A stretch of 64,000 nucleotides of DNA from Marinovum sp048263515 (GCF_048263515.1 NZ_JBLXEC010000001.1:1-64000); one strand, 5' to 3'; shown: positions 16,374 through 25,218, counted from the first letter of the stretch. Numbers and translations are program-made. The notes: generated by a model not told the origin, from the letters alone.

Positions 16374-17248
16374 TGCGTGCCCCGAAGCCCGAGGATCTCG
16401 CGGGCCTCGCTCGGCGTGGCGATTTCGTGCCCCAGCAGCTCGGAAAGCTGCACGGCCCGTTCCACAAGTTGCGCGTTCTCCGTCGCCAGCTCACCGCGCG
16501 ACAGGTAGACATTGTCCTCCATTCCGACGCGAATGTGACCGCCGAGGATCAGCGCCTGCGCCAGCATCGGAAACTCGAAGCGCGAGATCCCAAACGCCGC
16601 CCAGTGGCAGGGATCCGGCAGTTGCCGCACGAGGAACTGCATGGTCTCTGCGGTGGCCCCGGCCGTCCAGGGCACGCCAAGGACGATCTGGAACAGCGGC
16701 ACCTGGTCGAAATCGCCATCCGCCAGCATCTTGGCCGCCAGCCGGATGCCGCCGATGTCGAAGACCTCGATCTCGGGTTTTGCGCCCGCGTCGCGGATCA
16801 TGCGCGCCATCTGCCGCAGATGCTCGGGCGTGTTGATGATCGCATTCTCGCCCATGTTGATGGTCGCCACATCGATCGTCGCAATTTCGGGCTTGAGACA
16901 GAGGATGTGATCCATCCGCGCTGCGGGCGTGGCAAGCGTGGTGCCTTCGCCGCCGCGTGACGGATCGGCGGCATCCGGAATGAAACGCGATCCGGCACCG
17001 CCGGTCAGGTTGAGGATCACGTCCGTCTGGCTGGCCCGGATCCGCTCGACGACCTCTTTATACAGATCGAACCGCATCGACGGCGCACCGGTTTCGGGGT
17101 CGCGCACATGCAGGTGGACAATCGTCGCACCGGCCTCAGCGGCGCGGATCGCGGAATTGGCGATCTGTTCGGGCGTGATGGGCACATGCGGGCTGTTGAT
17201 CGCCCCGGCCCCGGTGACCGCGCAGGTCAGGATTACCTTGTTCGTCAT
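16370..17248 (-). CDS. beta-keto acid cleavage enzyme (BKACE family)
   Basis: A 292-residue TIM-barrel protein. CAVTGAGAINSPHVPITPEQIA at the N-terminus, the zinc ligands His45 and His47 in VHLHVRD, NLTGGAGSR and the C-terminal VGMEDNVYLSRGE (Glu ligand) are diagnostic. BKACE enzymes move the acyl part of a beta-keto acid to acetyl-CoA's CoA, giving acetoacetate and a new acyl-CoA. The 3-keto-5-aminohexanoate enzyme has Glu where this one has Gly (TGAG); the dehydrocarnitine-cleaving group also has TGAG. The frame runs further upstream, but the ATG at 17248 directly follows the SDR and starts the conserved sequence. Confidence 0.92.
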   Translation of the reverse strand: MTNKVILTCAVTGAGAINSPHVPITPEQIANSAIRAAEAGATIVHLHVRDPETGAPSMRFDLYKEVVERIRASQTDVILNLTGGAGSRFIPDAADPSRGGEGTTLATPAARMDHILCLKPEIATIDVATINMGENAIINTPEHLRQMARMIRDAGAKPEIEVFDIGGIRLAAKMLADGDFDQVPLFQIVLGVPWTAGATAETMQFLVRQLPDPCHWAAFGISRFEFPMLAQALILGGHIRVGMEDNVYLSRGELATENAQLVERAVQLSELLGHEIATPSEAREILGLRGTQ

Positions 17249-17265
17249 GTCTGCGTTCCCTTGGG

Positions 17266-17997
17266 TCAAAGATGGCGTCCGCCGTCGATCCTGATTTCCG
17301 CACCGGTGATGTAGGCGGCCGCGTCGGAGGTCAGGAAAACCACCATGTGGCCGATGTCGTCCGGTGTTCCCAACCGCCCCATCGGGATCGTGTCGGTGAT
17401 ACGCGCCAGCCGCTCTGGTGAATTGCTGCGCGACATCTTGGTGTCGATGGTGCCGGGAAAGATCACGTTGACGCGGATGTTCTCGGCTGCGTGTTCCGCC
17501 GCGGCGGCCAGCGACATGCCGCGCGCCGACCATTTCGAGGCGACATAGCCAAAGGCGTTGGGCAACCCGCGCACCGCCGCACCGGAAGCGATATTGACGA
17601 TCGATCCCTTGCCTGATTTGCGCAGCAGCGGGATCATCGCCTTCATGCCCAGGAACACGCCCTTGGAATTCACCGCATGTGACAGCTCGAACTCCTCTTC
17701 GGGCGTCTCGAGCAGCGGGCGGGGCTGGAAATGTCCCGCGTTGTTGACAAAGCCGTCAAGCCGGCCTGCGCGCACCTCGATGGCCTCGACGGCGGCAGAC
17801 CAGTCCTCCTGCCGGGTGACGTCGAGTCGTTGGTAGAAACACCGATCGCCAAGCTCTTCCGCAAGGGCTTCGCCTGCCACGTCATCTATGTCGAGGATCG
17901 CCACCTGCGCGCCGCGGGCGTGAAACAGCCGCACCTGCGCGCTGCCGATATCGCCTGCGCCGCCGGTCACGGCGACCACCTTGCCTTCGAATTCCAC
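17266..17997 (-). CDS. short-chain dehydrogenase/reductase (SDR)
   Basis: A 243-residue SDR: VTGGAGDIG replaces the more common GxxxGIG ending, NNAG and NIASGAAV follow, and the catalytic pair is in YVASK. ILDIDD after the second strand points to NAD(H). I chose the GTG start at 17997 because GGAGG lies about nine bases upstream and the conserved EFEGKVVAVTGG begins there. It overlaps the end of the hydrolase region by only one base. It probably oxidises the alcohol released by the hydrolase. Confidence 0.88.
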   Translation of the reverse strand: MEFEGKVVAVTGGAGDIGSAQVRLFHARGAQVAILDIDDVAGEALAEELGDRCFYQRLDVTRQEDWSAAVEAIEVRAGRLDGFVNNAGHFQPRPLLETPEEEFELSHAVNSKGVFLGMKAMIPLLRKSGKGSIVNIASGAAVRGLPNAFGYVASKWSARGMSLAAAAEHAAENIRVNVIFPGTIDTKMSRSNSPERLARITDTIPMGRLGTPDDIGHMVVFLTSDAAAYITGAEIRIDGGRHL

Positions 17998-17998
17998 C

Positions 17999-18967
17999 CT
18001 ACCTGTCCTCCCGTAGTGCGTCTGTCGTCGCCGCAACCGCGGCGTCGAATGTCTCTTGTCCCCGGCTCAGGATGCCGCCCATGTTGCAGAACGCATGCGG
18101 CAACCCCTGTTCGACCCGCGCCTCGACCGGGATGCCCGCGCCGCGCAGCCTGTCGGCATAGGCCATCGCCTCGTCGCGCAGCGGATCGTATTCGGCCGCC
18201 AGCACCAAGGTTGCCGGATGGCCGGCGGGAATTTCCGGCGCAGCAAGAGGGCTGACCCGCGGATCGTCCTGCATTTCCTTCCCTGGCGCATAGAGCCCCC
18301 ACATCCAGGCCATCTGTTCCGTCTTGGGGGCAAAGATCGCCCCCAACTCGCGCCAGGACCGCGAGCTCTGTCCCATGTCCAGCGCCGGTTCCAGCAGCAG
18401 GAGGAAGGCCAATCCACCCTCCTGCCGGCTGATCTCCTGCGCCACCGCCGCGGCGAGATTGCCACCCGAGCTTTCGCCGGCCAGAGCGATGCGGGCCGGA
18501 TCGATGCCGATCTCGTCTGCATTGCCTCGAACCCAGCGGACCGCGGCGAGGCTGTCGTCGAAGGGCACCGGGAACGTGACTTCGGGCGCCAGCCGGTAAT
18601 CGACATTGACCACCACCGCGGCCGAGCGGTTGGCCATGCGACGGCACAGGTGGTCCGAATGGTCCAACCCGCCGAGGATCCAGCCGCCGGCGTGGAAATA
18701 GACCACACAGGGCAGTGTCCCCTCAGGCGCGGGCCGATAGATGCGAAGACGGATGGTGCCGCCACTGACCGGGATCTCGCGCTCTGATACCGCGTGAACC
18801 TCTTCGCGCGCCGGCGCCGACTGCCGCTTTCCGGCATTGGCGCGCGCCGTGTCGACTCCGAGCGTGTTCATCGGCGGCGCGGCGCACATGGCCTGCACCA
18901 CGGCCAGAACCTCCTGCGTCGGAGGGGAGAGGCCAAGCCGCTCGAAATCCTCGCGCTCCAGCGTCAT
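17999..18967 (-). CDS. alpha/beta hydrolase of the HSL family (esterase/lactonase)
   Basis: A 322-residue hydrolase of the hormone-sensitive-lipase group. The oxyanion motif reads YFHAGGW (HGGG variant), the nucleophile elbow is GESSGG, the acid lies in EYDPLRDE and the histidine in LPHAF. No signal peptide is visible, so it works in the cytoplasm. In the operon it follows an LLM oxygenase, and hydrolysis of an ester or lactone made by a Baeyer-Villiger reaction would fit. The start overlaps the stop of a 24-codon ORF (ATGA), which suggests coupled translation. Confidence 0.9.
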   Translation of the reverse strand: MTLEREDFERLGLSPPTQEVLAVVQAMCAAPPMNTLGVDTARANAGKRQSAPAREEVHAVSEREIPVSGGTIRLRIYRPAPEGTLPCVVYFHAGGWILGGLDHSDHLCRRMANRSAAVVVNVDYRLAPEVTFPVPFDDSLAAVRWVRGNADEIGIDPARIALAGESSGGNLAAAVAQEISRQEGGLAFLLLLEPALDMGQSSRSWRELGAIFAPKTEQMAWMWGLYAPGKEMQDDPRVSPLAAPEIPAGHPATLVLAAEYDPLRDEAMAYADRLRGAGIPVEARVEQGLPHAFCNMGGILSRGQETFDAAVAATTDALREDR

Positions 18968-19038
18968 GCCAGCAGCTCCCTGCCTGCGAGAACCTCGGCC
19001 TCGAAGGCCATCCTGTCGTAGAATTCATGCGCGTTCAT
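18964..19038 (-). CDS. 24-codon mini-ORF coupled to the hydrolase
   Basis: The frame begins MNAHEFYDRMAFEAE and ends 24 codons later in an ATGA overlap with the hydrolase start. A strong GGGAGGAGG site stands about seven bases before its ATG, better than most in the operon. The peptide is acidic with no hydrophobic segment. I do not recognise it. It could be a leader that delivers ribosomes to the hydrolase, a real microprotein, or the remnant of a lost gene. Confidence 0.45.
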   Translation of the reverse strand: MNAHEFYDRMAFEAEVLAGRELLA

Positions 19039-19077
19039 CGATGTCCTCCTCCCTTGTCCATCGTGGAAAACTGCGGC

Positions 19078-19881
19078 TTATCCGCTGCCCAGTGACGGGA
19101 TGCGTTCGACCTCGTCCCGTGCCAGCCGCGACGTCGCCTCGGTCATCACGGCGGGTTTCATCTCGATCACCGGCAGGGACCGCAGAGCCTCGATGATGCG
19201 GGACGAAATCGGCGACGCTTGCCAGTCGGGGGCGCCGAGGCGCAGCTCTCCCGTGCCGCGCCGCATGGACAGGACCTTGCGATAAGCGACCAGCCGCGTC
19301 GGGTAATCGACGTCGGCGATGTTGCCGGGACCGGGGATGTACTTCCAACCCACGGCAATGGCGGGCGTTTCCTCGGCGCCGGCCCCCAGCGGCACCGGCT
19401 CCGCCGCGTGGATTTCACCGCTCAACAGCTCGGTGCCATAGTCCAGAAGCCGGAACCGCCCGCCGGTCTCGCCCGCCTCGTGATCCGGGATCTCTGCCGC
19501 GACCTTGGCATAGCCCTGGAACTCCCGCCCCGCGATGATCGGCGCGGTGGCGTTTTCCCAGATCACCAAGTGATAGGGTGCGGTGAACGTCGTGCCGTCG
19601 CTGCCCCGGGCCACCACGTCGGTCATCACCCGCACCACGTTGTACTGCCGCCCGCCCATGTGATCGACGCCGATGTTCATGCTGCTCGAGATGGTGACGA
19701 CCGGCGTGTCGGATTCCGGCAGGGCAAAGTGGTAGGGGATGAAGGGTGCCAGCGCGCCGGCCTCGGTCGTGAAGGACAGCGCGAGGGTCTTGATCCGATC
19801 AATGGTGGAGACGTTCGGCAGGTTGGACCTGCCGAAGACCACGGGCATGTCGTAGCGCTCCCCCTCGGACGGTCGGCGCAT
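19078..19881 (-). CDS. acetoacetate decarboxylase-like protein
   Basis: A 267-residue member of the acetoacetate decarboxylase superfamily. The segment AGREFQGYAKVAAEI places a lysine where the Schiff-base lysine of the family lies (EFxGxPK), and GYAK replaces the common GxPKK. Family members decarboxylate beta-keto acids or act as aldolases/dehydratases. The ATG at 19881 has GGAGG nine bases upstream and directly follows the LLM stop. A later ATG at 19848 is possible. It could release a ketone from a beta-keto acid for the neighbouring oxygenase; that is inference. Confidence 0.85.
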   Translation of the reverse strand: MRRPSEGERYDMPVVFGRSNLPNVSTIDRIKTLALSFTTEAGALAPFIPYHFALPESDTPVVTISSSMNIGVDHMGGRQYNVVRVMTDVVARGSDGTTFTAPYHLVIWENATAPIIAGREFQGYAKVAAEIPDHEAGETGGRFRLLDYGTELLSGEIHAAEPVPLGAGAEETPAIAVGWKYIPGPGNIADVDYPTRLVAYRKVLSMRRGTGELRLGAPDWQASPISSRIIEALRSLPVIEMKPAVMTEATSRLARDEVERIPSLGSG

Positions 19882-19885
19882 GGAC

Positions 19886-21067
19886 TTATGCCTCCGCCGC
19901 CGCGGGCGCCGACTGCGTTTCCCGCTCGCGCGAGGCCACCACATCTGCGTAGGGCGTGCAGTCGATCGTGCCCTTGGGCTCGATCTTCTTCAGCTCGGGC
20001 AGCACCTCCTTGGCGAAAAGCTTCATGCTGTCATGCGCCCATTCATAGGGCATCAGGCCGAAGTTCACCTGGCAGATCAGTTCCGCGAACTGGGTCTTGT
20101 CCTGTGCATTGCTCAGGGTCTCGAGGATCTCGTCCGGTGTGCCGAAGGCCCCGACCACAAGCGAGCGCGCACGGATTTCCTCGATCGCGTCTTCCAGCTC
20201 CTTGCCGGTCTTGCCCGCCAGTTTCTTCTTCATCGACGGCTGGTTCATCAGACCGTAGTGCCAGATCGAGGAATCGTAGGTCATCTTGACCCATTCGCGG
20301 GCCTGACGGACCTTTTCCTTGTCCATGCTGCAGAACATCGGCCCGGCAACCACCGGGGCCACCGGGTGCCAACCGTGGCCTTCGCGGATCGCGTTGAATT
20401 CGTTGGTCGAATTCACCACCTCTTCCCAGTTGTGGAAGTTGTTGAAGATCGGCGAGACGCCGGAATTGGCCGCGAAGGCCCGCGAATCCGGGCTGCTCCA
20501 GGCCATCAGCATCTGCGACGTCAGGTCCTTCGTCGGACGCGGACGGATCGTCGTGCGCGGGATCTTGTAGTGTTCGCCGTTGTACTCGAACCACTCCTGG
20601 GTCAACCCGAGGCGCAGGATCTCCAGGATCTCGGCCAGCCGTTCGCGCGATTCACCATAGTCGACCTCGAAGGCGTCGAATTCGTGCGGTGCCGCGCCAC
20701 GTCCGACGCCGATCCGCAGATCGCGACCGTCGAGCATGTTGTCCAGCAGCGCGATTTCACCCGCCAGCCGGATCGGATTGTGCCAGGGCAGAACCATGAC
20801 CATGCTGCCGAACCCGATCTTGCTGGTCCGGCCCGCCATGTAGCTGAAGATCTGCGTCGGCGTCACCGTCATACCGTAGGGCGAGACATGGTGCTCGATC
20901 GTCCACATGCGGTCGAAGCCCAGCGGCTCGATCAGGTCGCAGAGCCCGAATTCATCGCGCATCACGTCCACATCGGGCCGTACGATCGGCTTTGAATAGT
21001 CGTTCTTCATGCCCCGTTCGAGCATGTCCGGCATGTTCTGGAACCAGACTGTGACACCAACTTTCAT
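19886..21067 (-). CDS. LLM-class (luciferase-like) FMN-dependent monooxygenase
   Basis: A 393-residue luciferase-fold protein: MKVGVTVWFQN start strand, FDRMWTIEHHVSPYG, IGFGSMVMVLPWHNPIRLAGEIALLD, and RDLRIGVGRGAAPHEFDAF. These are the standard segments of flavin-dependent oxygenases of this class. It is the first gene of the long minus-strand operon, with a GGGAGGA site before the ATG. The operon contains its own flavin reductase. A role as Baeyer-Villiger or hydroxylating oxygenase on a ketone is an inference from the downstream hydrolase and SDR genes. It is only distantly similar to the LLM protein at 3682. Confidence 0.88.
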   Translation of the reverse strand: MKVGVTVWFQNMPDMLERGMKNDYSKPIVRPDVDVMRDEFGLCDLIEPLGFDRMWTIEHHVSPYGMTVTPTQIFSYMAGRTSKIGFGSMVMVLPWHNPIRLAGEIALLDNMLDGRDLRIGVGRGAAPHEFDAFEVDYGESRERLAEILEILRLGLTQEWFEYNGEHYKIPRTTIRPRPTKDLTSQMLMAWSSPDSRAFAANSGVSPIFNNFHNWEEVVNSTNEFNAIREGHGWHPVAPVVAGPMFCSMDKEKVRQAREWVKMTYDSSIWHYGLMNQPSMKKKLAGKTGKELEDAIEEIRARSLVVGAFGTPDEILETLSNAQDKTQFAELICQVNFGLMPYEWAHDSMKLFAKEVLPELKKIEPKGTIDCTPYADVVASRERETQSAPAAAEA

Positions 21068-21238
21068 GATCTTCCTCCCTCGGAATGGATGCGTCCGACC
21101 CTGCCGGCACGCCGATTAAACTTCTCCTCCAGTCATGACCTGACATTAAGTACAAGTCAAGCATTGACGGTTAGTATATTTTCGTGCTTATCAGAGGGCG
21201 CCGCAGAGATCTGCCGACTGCTCAAAGAGGAATGCCCC
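21068..21238. promoter_or_regulatory. divergent promoter region of the two large operons
   Basis: This 171-base spacer must drive both the LLM operon (minus) and the OYE operon (plus). It holds a perfect GTCATGAC palindrome (21132-21139), a TGAC-N11-GTCA pair (21141-21159) and TTGACGGTTAGTATATT (21164-21180). The last resembles the reverse of the repeat at 2745 and may act as a -35 for the plus-strand operon, with GCTTAT near 21186 as a weak -10. These assignments are tentative. Confidence 0.4.
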
Positions 21239-22390
21239 GTGCGCGACGGACTACTGACACCCCTTCAGATACGCGACCTGACACTCGTCAACCGGTCCGT
21301 GGTCTCTGCAATGTGCCTCTATTCCGCGGGGACGAACGGTGTCGCCCGCACCTTTCACGAGGCACATCTGACGCGATTTGCGCTTGGCGGCGCAGGGCTG
21401 ATCTTTACCGAGGCCACCGCCATCTCGGCCGAAGGCAGGATCACCCCGGCCGACCTCGGGATATACACCGACAAACAGGCCGGACGGCTGGGTGAGATCG
21501 CCGGCAAGATCAAGGAGCTGGGTTCTGTGCCCGGCATCCAGATCAGCCACGCCGGTCGCAAGGGCTCCGGCATCGCGCCCTGGGCGGCGCCGGGAGATTA
21601 CGCCGGGATCGACGGGTTTCCTTGGAATATCAAAGCTCCCAGCGCCATCGCCGCGCCGGGAAAGGCAACACCTGAGGCCCTGACCGCCTCAGAGATCGAC
21701 ATGCTTCTGCAGGACTGGATCACCGCCGCCCGTCGCGCCGATGCGGCCGGCTTCGAGGTGCTGGAACTGCATGGGGCGCATGGATATCTACTGCACCAGT
21801 TCCTTTCCCCTCTCACGAACCAACGCACAGACAATTGGGGCGGCAGCCTCGAAAATCGCATGCGCTTCCCGCTCGAAGTGGTCCGCGCCGTGCGTGCGGC
21901 CTGGCCCGCAGGCAAGCCGCTGTTCTACCGGATGTCGGTGGGCGACGGCGACAACGCACATTGGTCCCTCGCCGACAGTGTTACCTTTGCACGCAGGCTG
22001 AAAGTGCTTGGCGTCGATGTGGTGGATTGCTCGGGCGGCGGCATCGAGGATGTGACTACGCGGCGGCCTCCCGGCACCCATGGATACCAGGTGCCTTGGG
22101 CGGCCAAGCTCAAACATGACACAGGTGTCAGAACAATGGCCGTCGGCCTGATTACCGAGGCGCAGCAAGCCGACTCGATCATCGCCCAGGGACAGGCCGA
22201 TCTGGTCGCAGTGGCGCGCCAGAACCTCGTCAACCCGAATTGGACGGCGCTGGCCCGCCACCAGCTGACCGGCGGCTATGACGGCTTCCCCCCGCAGTTC
22301 GCCTCATTCCTCGCGCGATGGTCCGATGTGGTGAGCGCCCTGCCGCCGGTCGCGGACACCGCCGCCCACCTTCGCCAGCTCAAGGAGTAG
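21239..22390 (+). CDS. NADH:flavin oxidoreductase, old yellow enzyme family (YqjM-like class)
   Basis: A 383-residue FMN TIM barrel. SAMCLYSA puts Cys26 exactly where YqjM-class enzymes carry their redox-tuning cysteine. ISHAGRK (102-108) and HGAHGYLLHQFLSPLTNQRT (178-197) are the classical active-site segments, with His-x-x-His in the latter replaced by HGAHG as usual for the class. It should reduce an alpha,beta-unsaturated ketone or aldehyde with NAD(P)H. The GTG start at 21239 has GAGG about eight bases upstream; the longer frame to 21089 overlaps the promoter. It opens the plus-strand operon. Confidence 0.9.
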   Translation: MRDGLLTPLQIRDLTLVNRSVVSAMCLYSAGTNGVARTFHEAHLTRFALGGAGLIFTEATAISAEGRITPADLGIYTDKQAGRLGEIAGKIKELGSVPGIQISHAGRKGSGIAPWAAPGDYAGIDGFPWNIKAPSAIAAPGKATPEALTASEIDMLLQDWITAARRADAAGFEVLELHGAHGYLLHQFLSPLTNQRTDNWGGSLENRMRFPLEVVRAVRAAWPAGKPLFYRMSVGDGDNAHWSLADSVTFARRLKVLGVDVVDCSGGGIEDVTTRRPPGTHGYQVPWAAKLKHDTGVRTMAVGLITEAQQADSIIAQGQADLVAVARQNLVNPNWTALARHQLTGGYDGFPPQFASFLARWSDVVSALPPVADTAAHLRQLKE

Positions 22391-22396
22391 CCCCCC

Positions 22397-23200
22397 GTGG
22401 AAGATTTCCTGAAGATCGAACGCGACGGCCCCGTCGTCACCCTGACGATCAACCGCCCCGACACCCGCAACGCCATCTCCGAGGTGTCAGATTGCGACGC
22501 CTTCGTCGCGGCCGTCGAGGATATCCAGAACGACCATAGCATCGCGGCGGTGATCCTGACCGGCGCCGGCACAGCCTTCAGCGCCGGCGGCAACCTCAAG
22601 AAGATGCTCGACCGCAGCGGCTTTGCCCCCGGCAAGACGCCAATCGAGACCCGCAACAGCTATCGCCGCGCCATCCAACGCATCCCGCTGGCGCTCTACA
22701 ACCTCGAAGTTCCGACCATTGCCGCGGTGAATGGCCCGGCGATCGGCGCCGGGCTCGATCTCGCATGCATGTGCGACATCCGCGTGGCCGCCGATAGCGC
22801 CAGCTTTGCCGAGAGCTTCGTCAAGGTCGGCATCGTGCCGGGCGACGGCGGCGCCTTTCTGCTGCCCCGCGTCGTCGGCATGTCGAAGGCGCTGGAGATG
22901 TCGTTCACCGGCGCCATGCTGGACGCCCCGGCGGCGCTGGCCTGCGGGCTGGTTTCGCGCGTCGTGCCAGCCGCCGAGCTGTTGCCGGCCGCCCGGGAGA
23001 TCGCGACGAAGATCGCCCGACAGCCCGTCCACGCGCTGCGCCTGACCAAGCGTCTGCTGCGCGAAGGCCAGCACATGCAGCTCGCCTCGCTGCTGGAACT
23101 CTCGGCCGCCTATCAGGCAATCATCCACGAAACCGAAGATCACCGCGAGGCCGTGACCGCCATGCTGGAAAAACGCGCGCCCGCGTTCACCGGTCGCTGA
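22397..23200 (+). CDS. enoyl-CoA hydratase/isomerase (crotonase family)
   Basis: A 267-residue crotonase with FSAGGNLKKM and AAVNGPAIGAGLDLACMCDIRVA, the two oxyanion-hole segments. SFVKVGIVPGDGGAFLLPRVVG contains an aspartate in the second catalytic position rather than the common Glu. Crotonase members hydrate, isomerise, dehalogenate or cleave acyl-CoAs, so the reaction is open. It starts with GTG six bases after the OYE stop. A second crotonase in this operon (25219) suggests that one acts as ring-opening or isomerising enzyme. Confidence 0.9.
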   Translation: MEDFLKIERDGPVVTLTINRPDTRNAISEVSDCDAFVAAVEDIQNDHSIAAVILTGAGTAFSAGGNLKKMLDRSGFAPGKTPIETRNSYRRAIQRIPLALYNLEVPTIAAVNGPAIGAGLDLACMCDIRVAADSASFAESFVKVGIVPGDGGAFLLPRVVGMSKALEMSFTGAMLDAPAALACGLVSRVVPAAELLPAAREIATKIARQPVHALRLTKRLLREGQHMQLASLLELSAAYQAIIHETEDHREAVTAMLEKRAPAFTGR

Positions 23201-23202
23201 GG

Positions 23203-24384
23203 TTGCAACCGCTCGCGGGCATAAGGGTCCTGGACTTCGGCCGCTTTATCGCCGGACCGTTCTGCGCGGCCATGCTCGCGGACATGGGGGCAGAGGTCCT
23301 GCGGATCGAGCCACCTTCGGGAGCCGAGGATCGCTTCATGATGCCTCTGGAGGGGCTTCAGGACATCGGCGGCGCGCTCTACCTGCATTGCAACCGGGGC
23401 AAACGCTCGGTCACCCTCGATCTGCGCAAGCCCGAGGCCGAAGAGATCCTGAAGGCTCTGGTCGCACAGAGCGACGTGGTGGTGGCCAACAAGCCGCCGC
23501 CAGTGCTGCGCCGGATGGGCCTCGACTACGCGACACTGGCGGCGCTCAAGCCTGATATCGTGGTCGCGACCTCCACCGCCTTTGGTCTTGACGGCCCGCT
23601 TGCGGATCAGCCGGGTTTCGACGGCATCGGTCAGGCGATGTCAGGGGCGATGCATATCTCGGGCGACGTGACTGCGCCGCGGCGCACCGCCGTCAACGTG
23701 GTGGACTACGGCACCGCGATGGCAGCAGCCTTCGGGGTGGCGGCCGCGCTCTTGCGGCGGGCCACGACCGGTCAGGGCGGCGAGGTCTCGACCTCGCTTC
23801 TGGACACCGCGCTGAACTACGCCATGTCGCCGATCCTCGACCATGCCACCGGCAGCCGCCGCCGCGACCGGATCGGCAATCGCAGCCTCGCCGCGGCGCC
23901 TTCGGACGTCTTTGCCTGCACCGATGGCCACGTGCTGATCCAGGTGGTGGGTCAGGCGGCCTTTTCCCGGTTTGCTGCACTGATCGGGCGGGAAGACCTG
24001 CTCTCGGATGCGGCCTTTGCGAATGACACCCTGCGCGGCGAGCACGGTGCGGCCCTGTCAAGCATCACCGAAGACTGGACCAAGGGGCAAAGCTGCGCGG
24101 ACGTGGTCGCCGCCCTTTCCCGGGCCCGCATCCCGGCGGCCGAGGTGCTGGACCTGCCCGGTGTACTCGATCCGGGACGGGGGCTCGTCGGCCACCTCCT
24201 GCCGGAGCGCGCCCTTGGCAACGGAGTGGCTGTGCCTTTCGCGCGCCCGCCAGCGCTCTTGTCAGGCATGACCAGCGACACACCCCCGGCCCCGCGCCTT
24301 GGTGCAGATACCGACGACGTCCTGCGGACTGCAGGCTTTTCAACAGAGCGGATCGCCGCCTTCCGCGACGGCGGCGCGATCTGA
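23203..24384 (+). CDS. CaiB/BaiF (class III) CoA-transferase
   Basis: A 393-residue class III CoA-transferase. It shows GIRVLDFGRFIAGPFCAAMLADMGAEVLRIE, a CNRGKRSVTLDL segment and the catalytic aspartate in VVDYGTAMAAAFG. These enzymes transfer CoA between acids through a glutamyl/aspartyl anhydride on this aspartate. The start is TTG, two bases after the hydratase stop, with few alternatives since the conserved start follows at once. It is one of two transferases in this operon and probably recycles CoA between substrate and product acids. Confidence 0.9.
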   Translation: MQPLAGIRVLDFGRFIAGPFCAAMLADMGAEVLRIEPPSGAEDRFMMPLEGLQDIGGALYLHCNRGKRSVTLDLRKPEAEEILKALVAQSDVVVANKPPPVLRRMGLDYATLAALKPDIVVATSTAFGLDGPLADQPGFDGIGQAMSGAMHISGDVTAPRRTAVNVVDYGTAMAAAFGVAAALLRRATTGQGGEVSTSLLDTALNYAMSPILDHATGSRRRDRIGNRSLAAAPSDVFACTDGHVLIQVVGQAAFSRFAALIGREDLLSDAAFANDTLRGEHGAALSSITEDWTKGQSCADVVAALSRARIPAAEVLDLPGVLDPGRGLVGHLLPERALGNGVAVPFARPPALLSGMTSDTPPAPRLGADTDDVLRTAGFSTERIAAFRDGGAI

Positions 24385-24413
24385 TCCGGAAATTCGAACG
24401 AGGAGGACACAGA

Positions 24414-25208
24414 ATGACCGAAGCACCCGGAGACTACCCGGACAACCCGATGCGTCTCGAAGGCCGCGCCGTGATCGTGACCGGCTCGGGCCAGGGCATC
24501 GGCCTTGCGGTCGCAAGGCAGGTCCTTGCGCTCGGCGGCCACCCGGTGATCGTCGATATCGACCCGGACAAGGTGACATCGGCGACGGATGCCCTGGGCG
24601 AAAGATCCGCGGGCTTTGCGGGCGACGTCAGCGATCCGGACCTGGCCCAGACCGTCGTCGCAGGCACCGTCGAGCGCTTCGGCGCGCTGCACGGGCTGGT
24701 CAACAACGCCGGTCTGGTGCGTGCCGGGATGCTGACCAAGATGGACCTGCCCACCTGGCAGAAGGTGCTCGACGTGCATCTGACCGGCAGTTTCCTGTTT
24801 CTTCAGGCGGCAGCACGGCAGATGAAGGCTCAGTCCGAAGGCGGCGATCCCTCGCCCGGCGCCATCGTTTCGATCTCCTCTGACGCGGGCGTTCAGGGCA
24901 CCATCGGACAGATCAATTACGCGACGGCCAAGGCCGGGCTGCTGGGCGCCACCATGAGTGCCGCGCGCGAGCTGGCCCGCTACAACATCCGCGCAAACAG
25001 CGTGGCCTTCGGCGTGGTCGAAACCCCGATGACCGAAACCGTCCGCGGCGAGAAGTTCCGCGACACCTATCTGGCGAAGATCCCCTTGGCGCGATGGAGC
25101 ACGCCGGAAGAGGCGGCGCAGCCGGTCTGCTTCCTGCTCTCCGACGCCGCCTCCTACATCACCGGCCAGCGCCTGTCGGTGAATGGCGGCAGCCAGATGT
25201 GCGCGTGA
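24414..25208 (+). CDS. short-chain dehydrogenase/reductase (SDR)
   Basis: A 264-residue SDR with TGSGQGIG, NNAG, SISSDAGVQG and YATAK, all in the normal order. IVDIDPD after the second strand indicates NAD(H). A GGAGG-type site (GAGGAGG) lies ahead of the ATG. It probably oxidises a hydroxyacyl-CoA or an alcohol in the plus-strand pathway. The neighbours are a CoA-transferase and an enoyl-CoA hydratase. Confidence 0.92.
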   Translation: MTEAPGDYPDNPMRLEGRAVIVTGSGQGIGLAVARQVLALGGHPVIVDIDPDKVTSATDALGERSAGFAGDVSDPDLAQTVVAGTVERFGALHGLVNNAGLVRAGMLTKMDLPTWQKVLDVHLTGSFLFLQAAARQMKAQSEGGDPSPGAIVSISSDAGVQGTIGQINYATAKAGLLGATMSAARELARYNIRANSVAFGVVETPMTETVRGEKFRDTYLAKIPLARWSTPEEAAQPVCFLLSDAASYITGQRLSVNGGSQMCA

Positions 25209-25218
25209 GGCCGGACTG

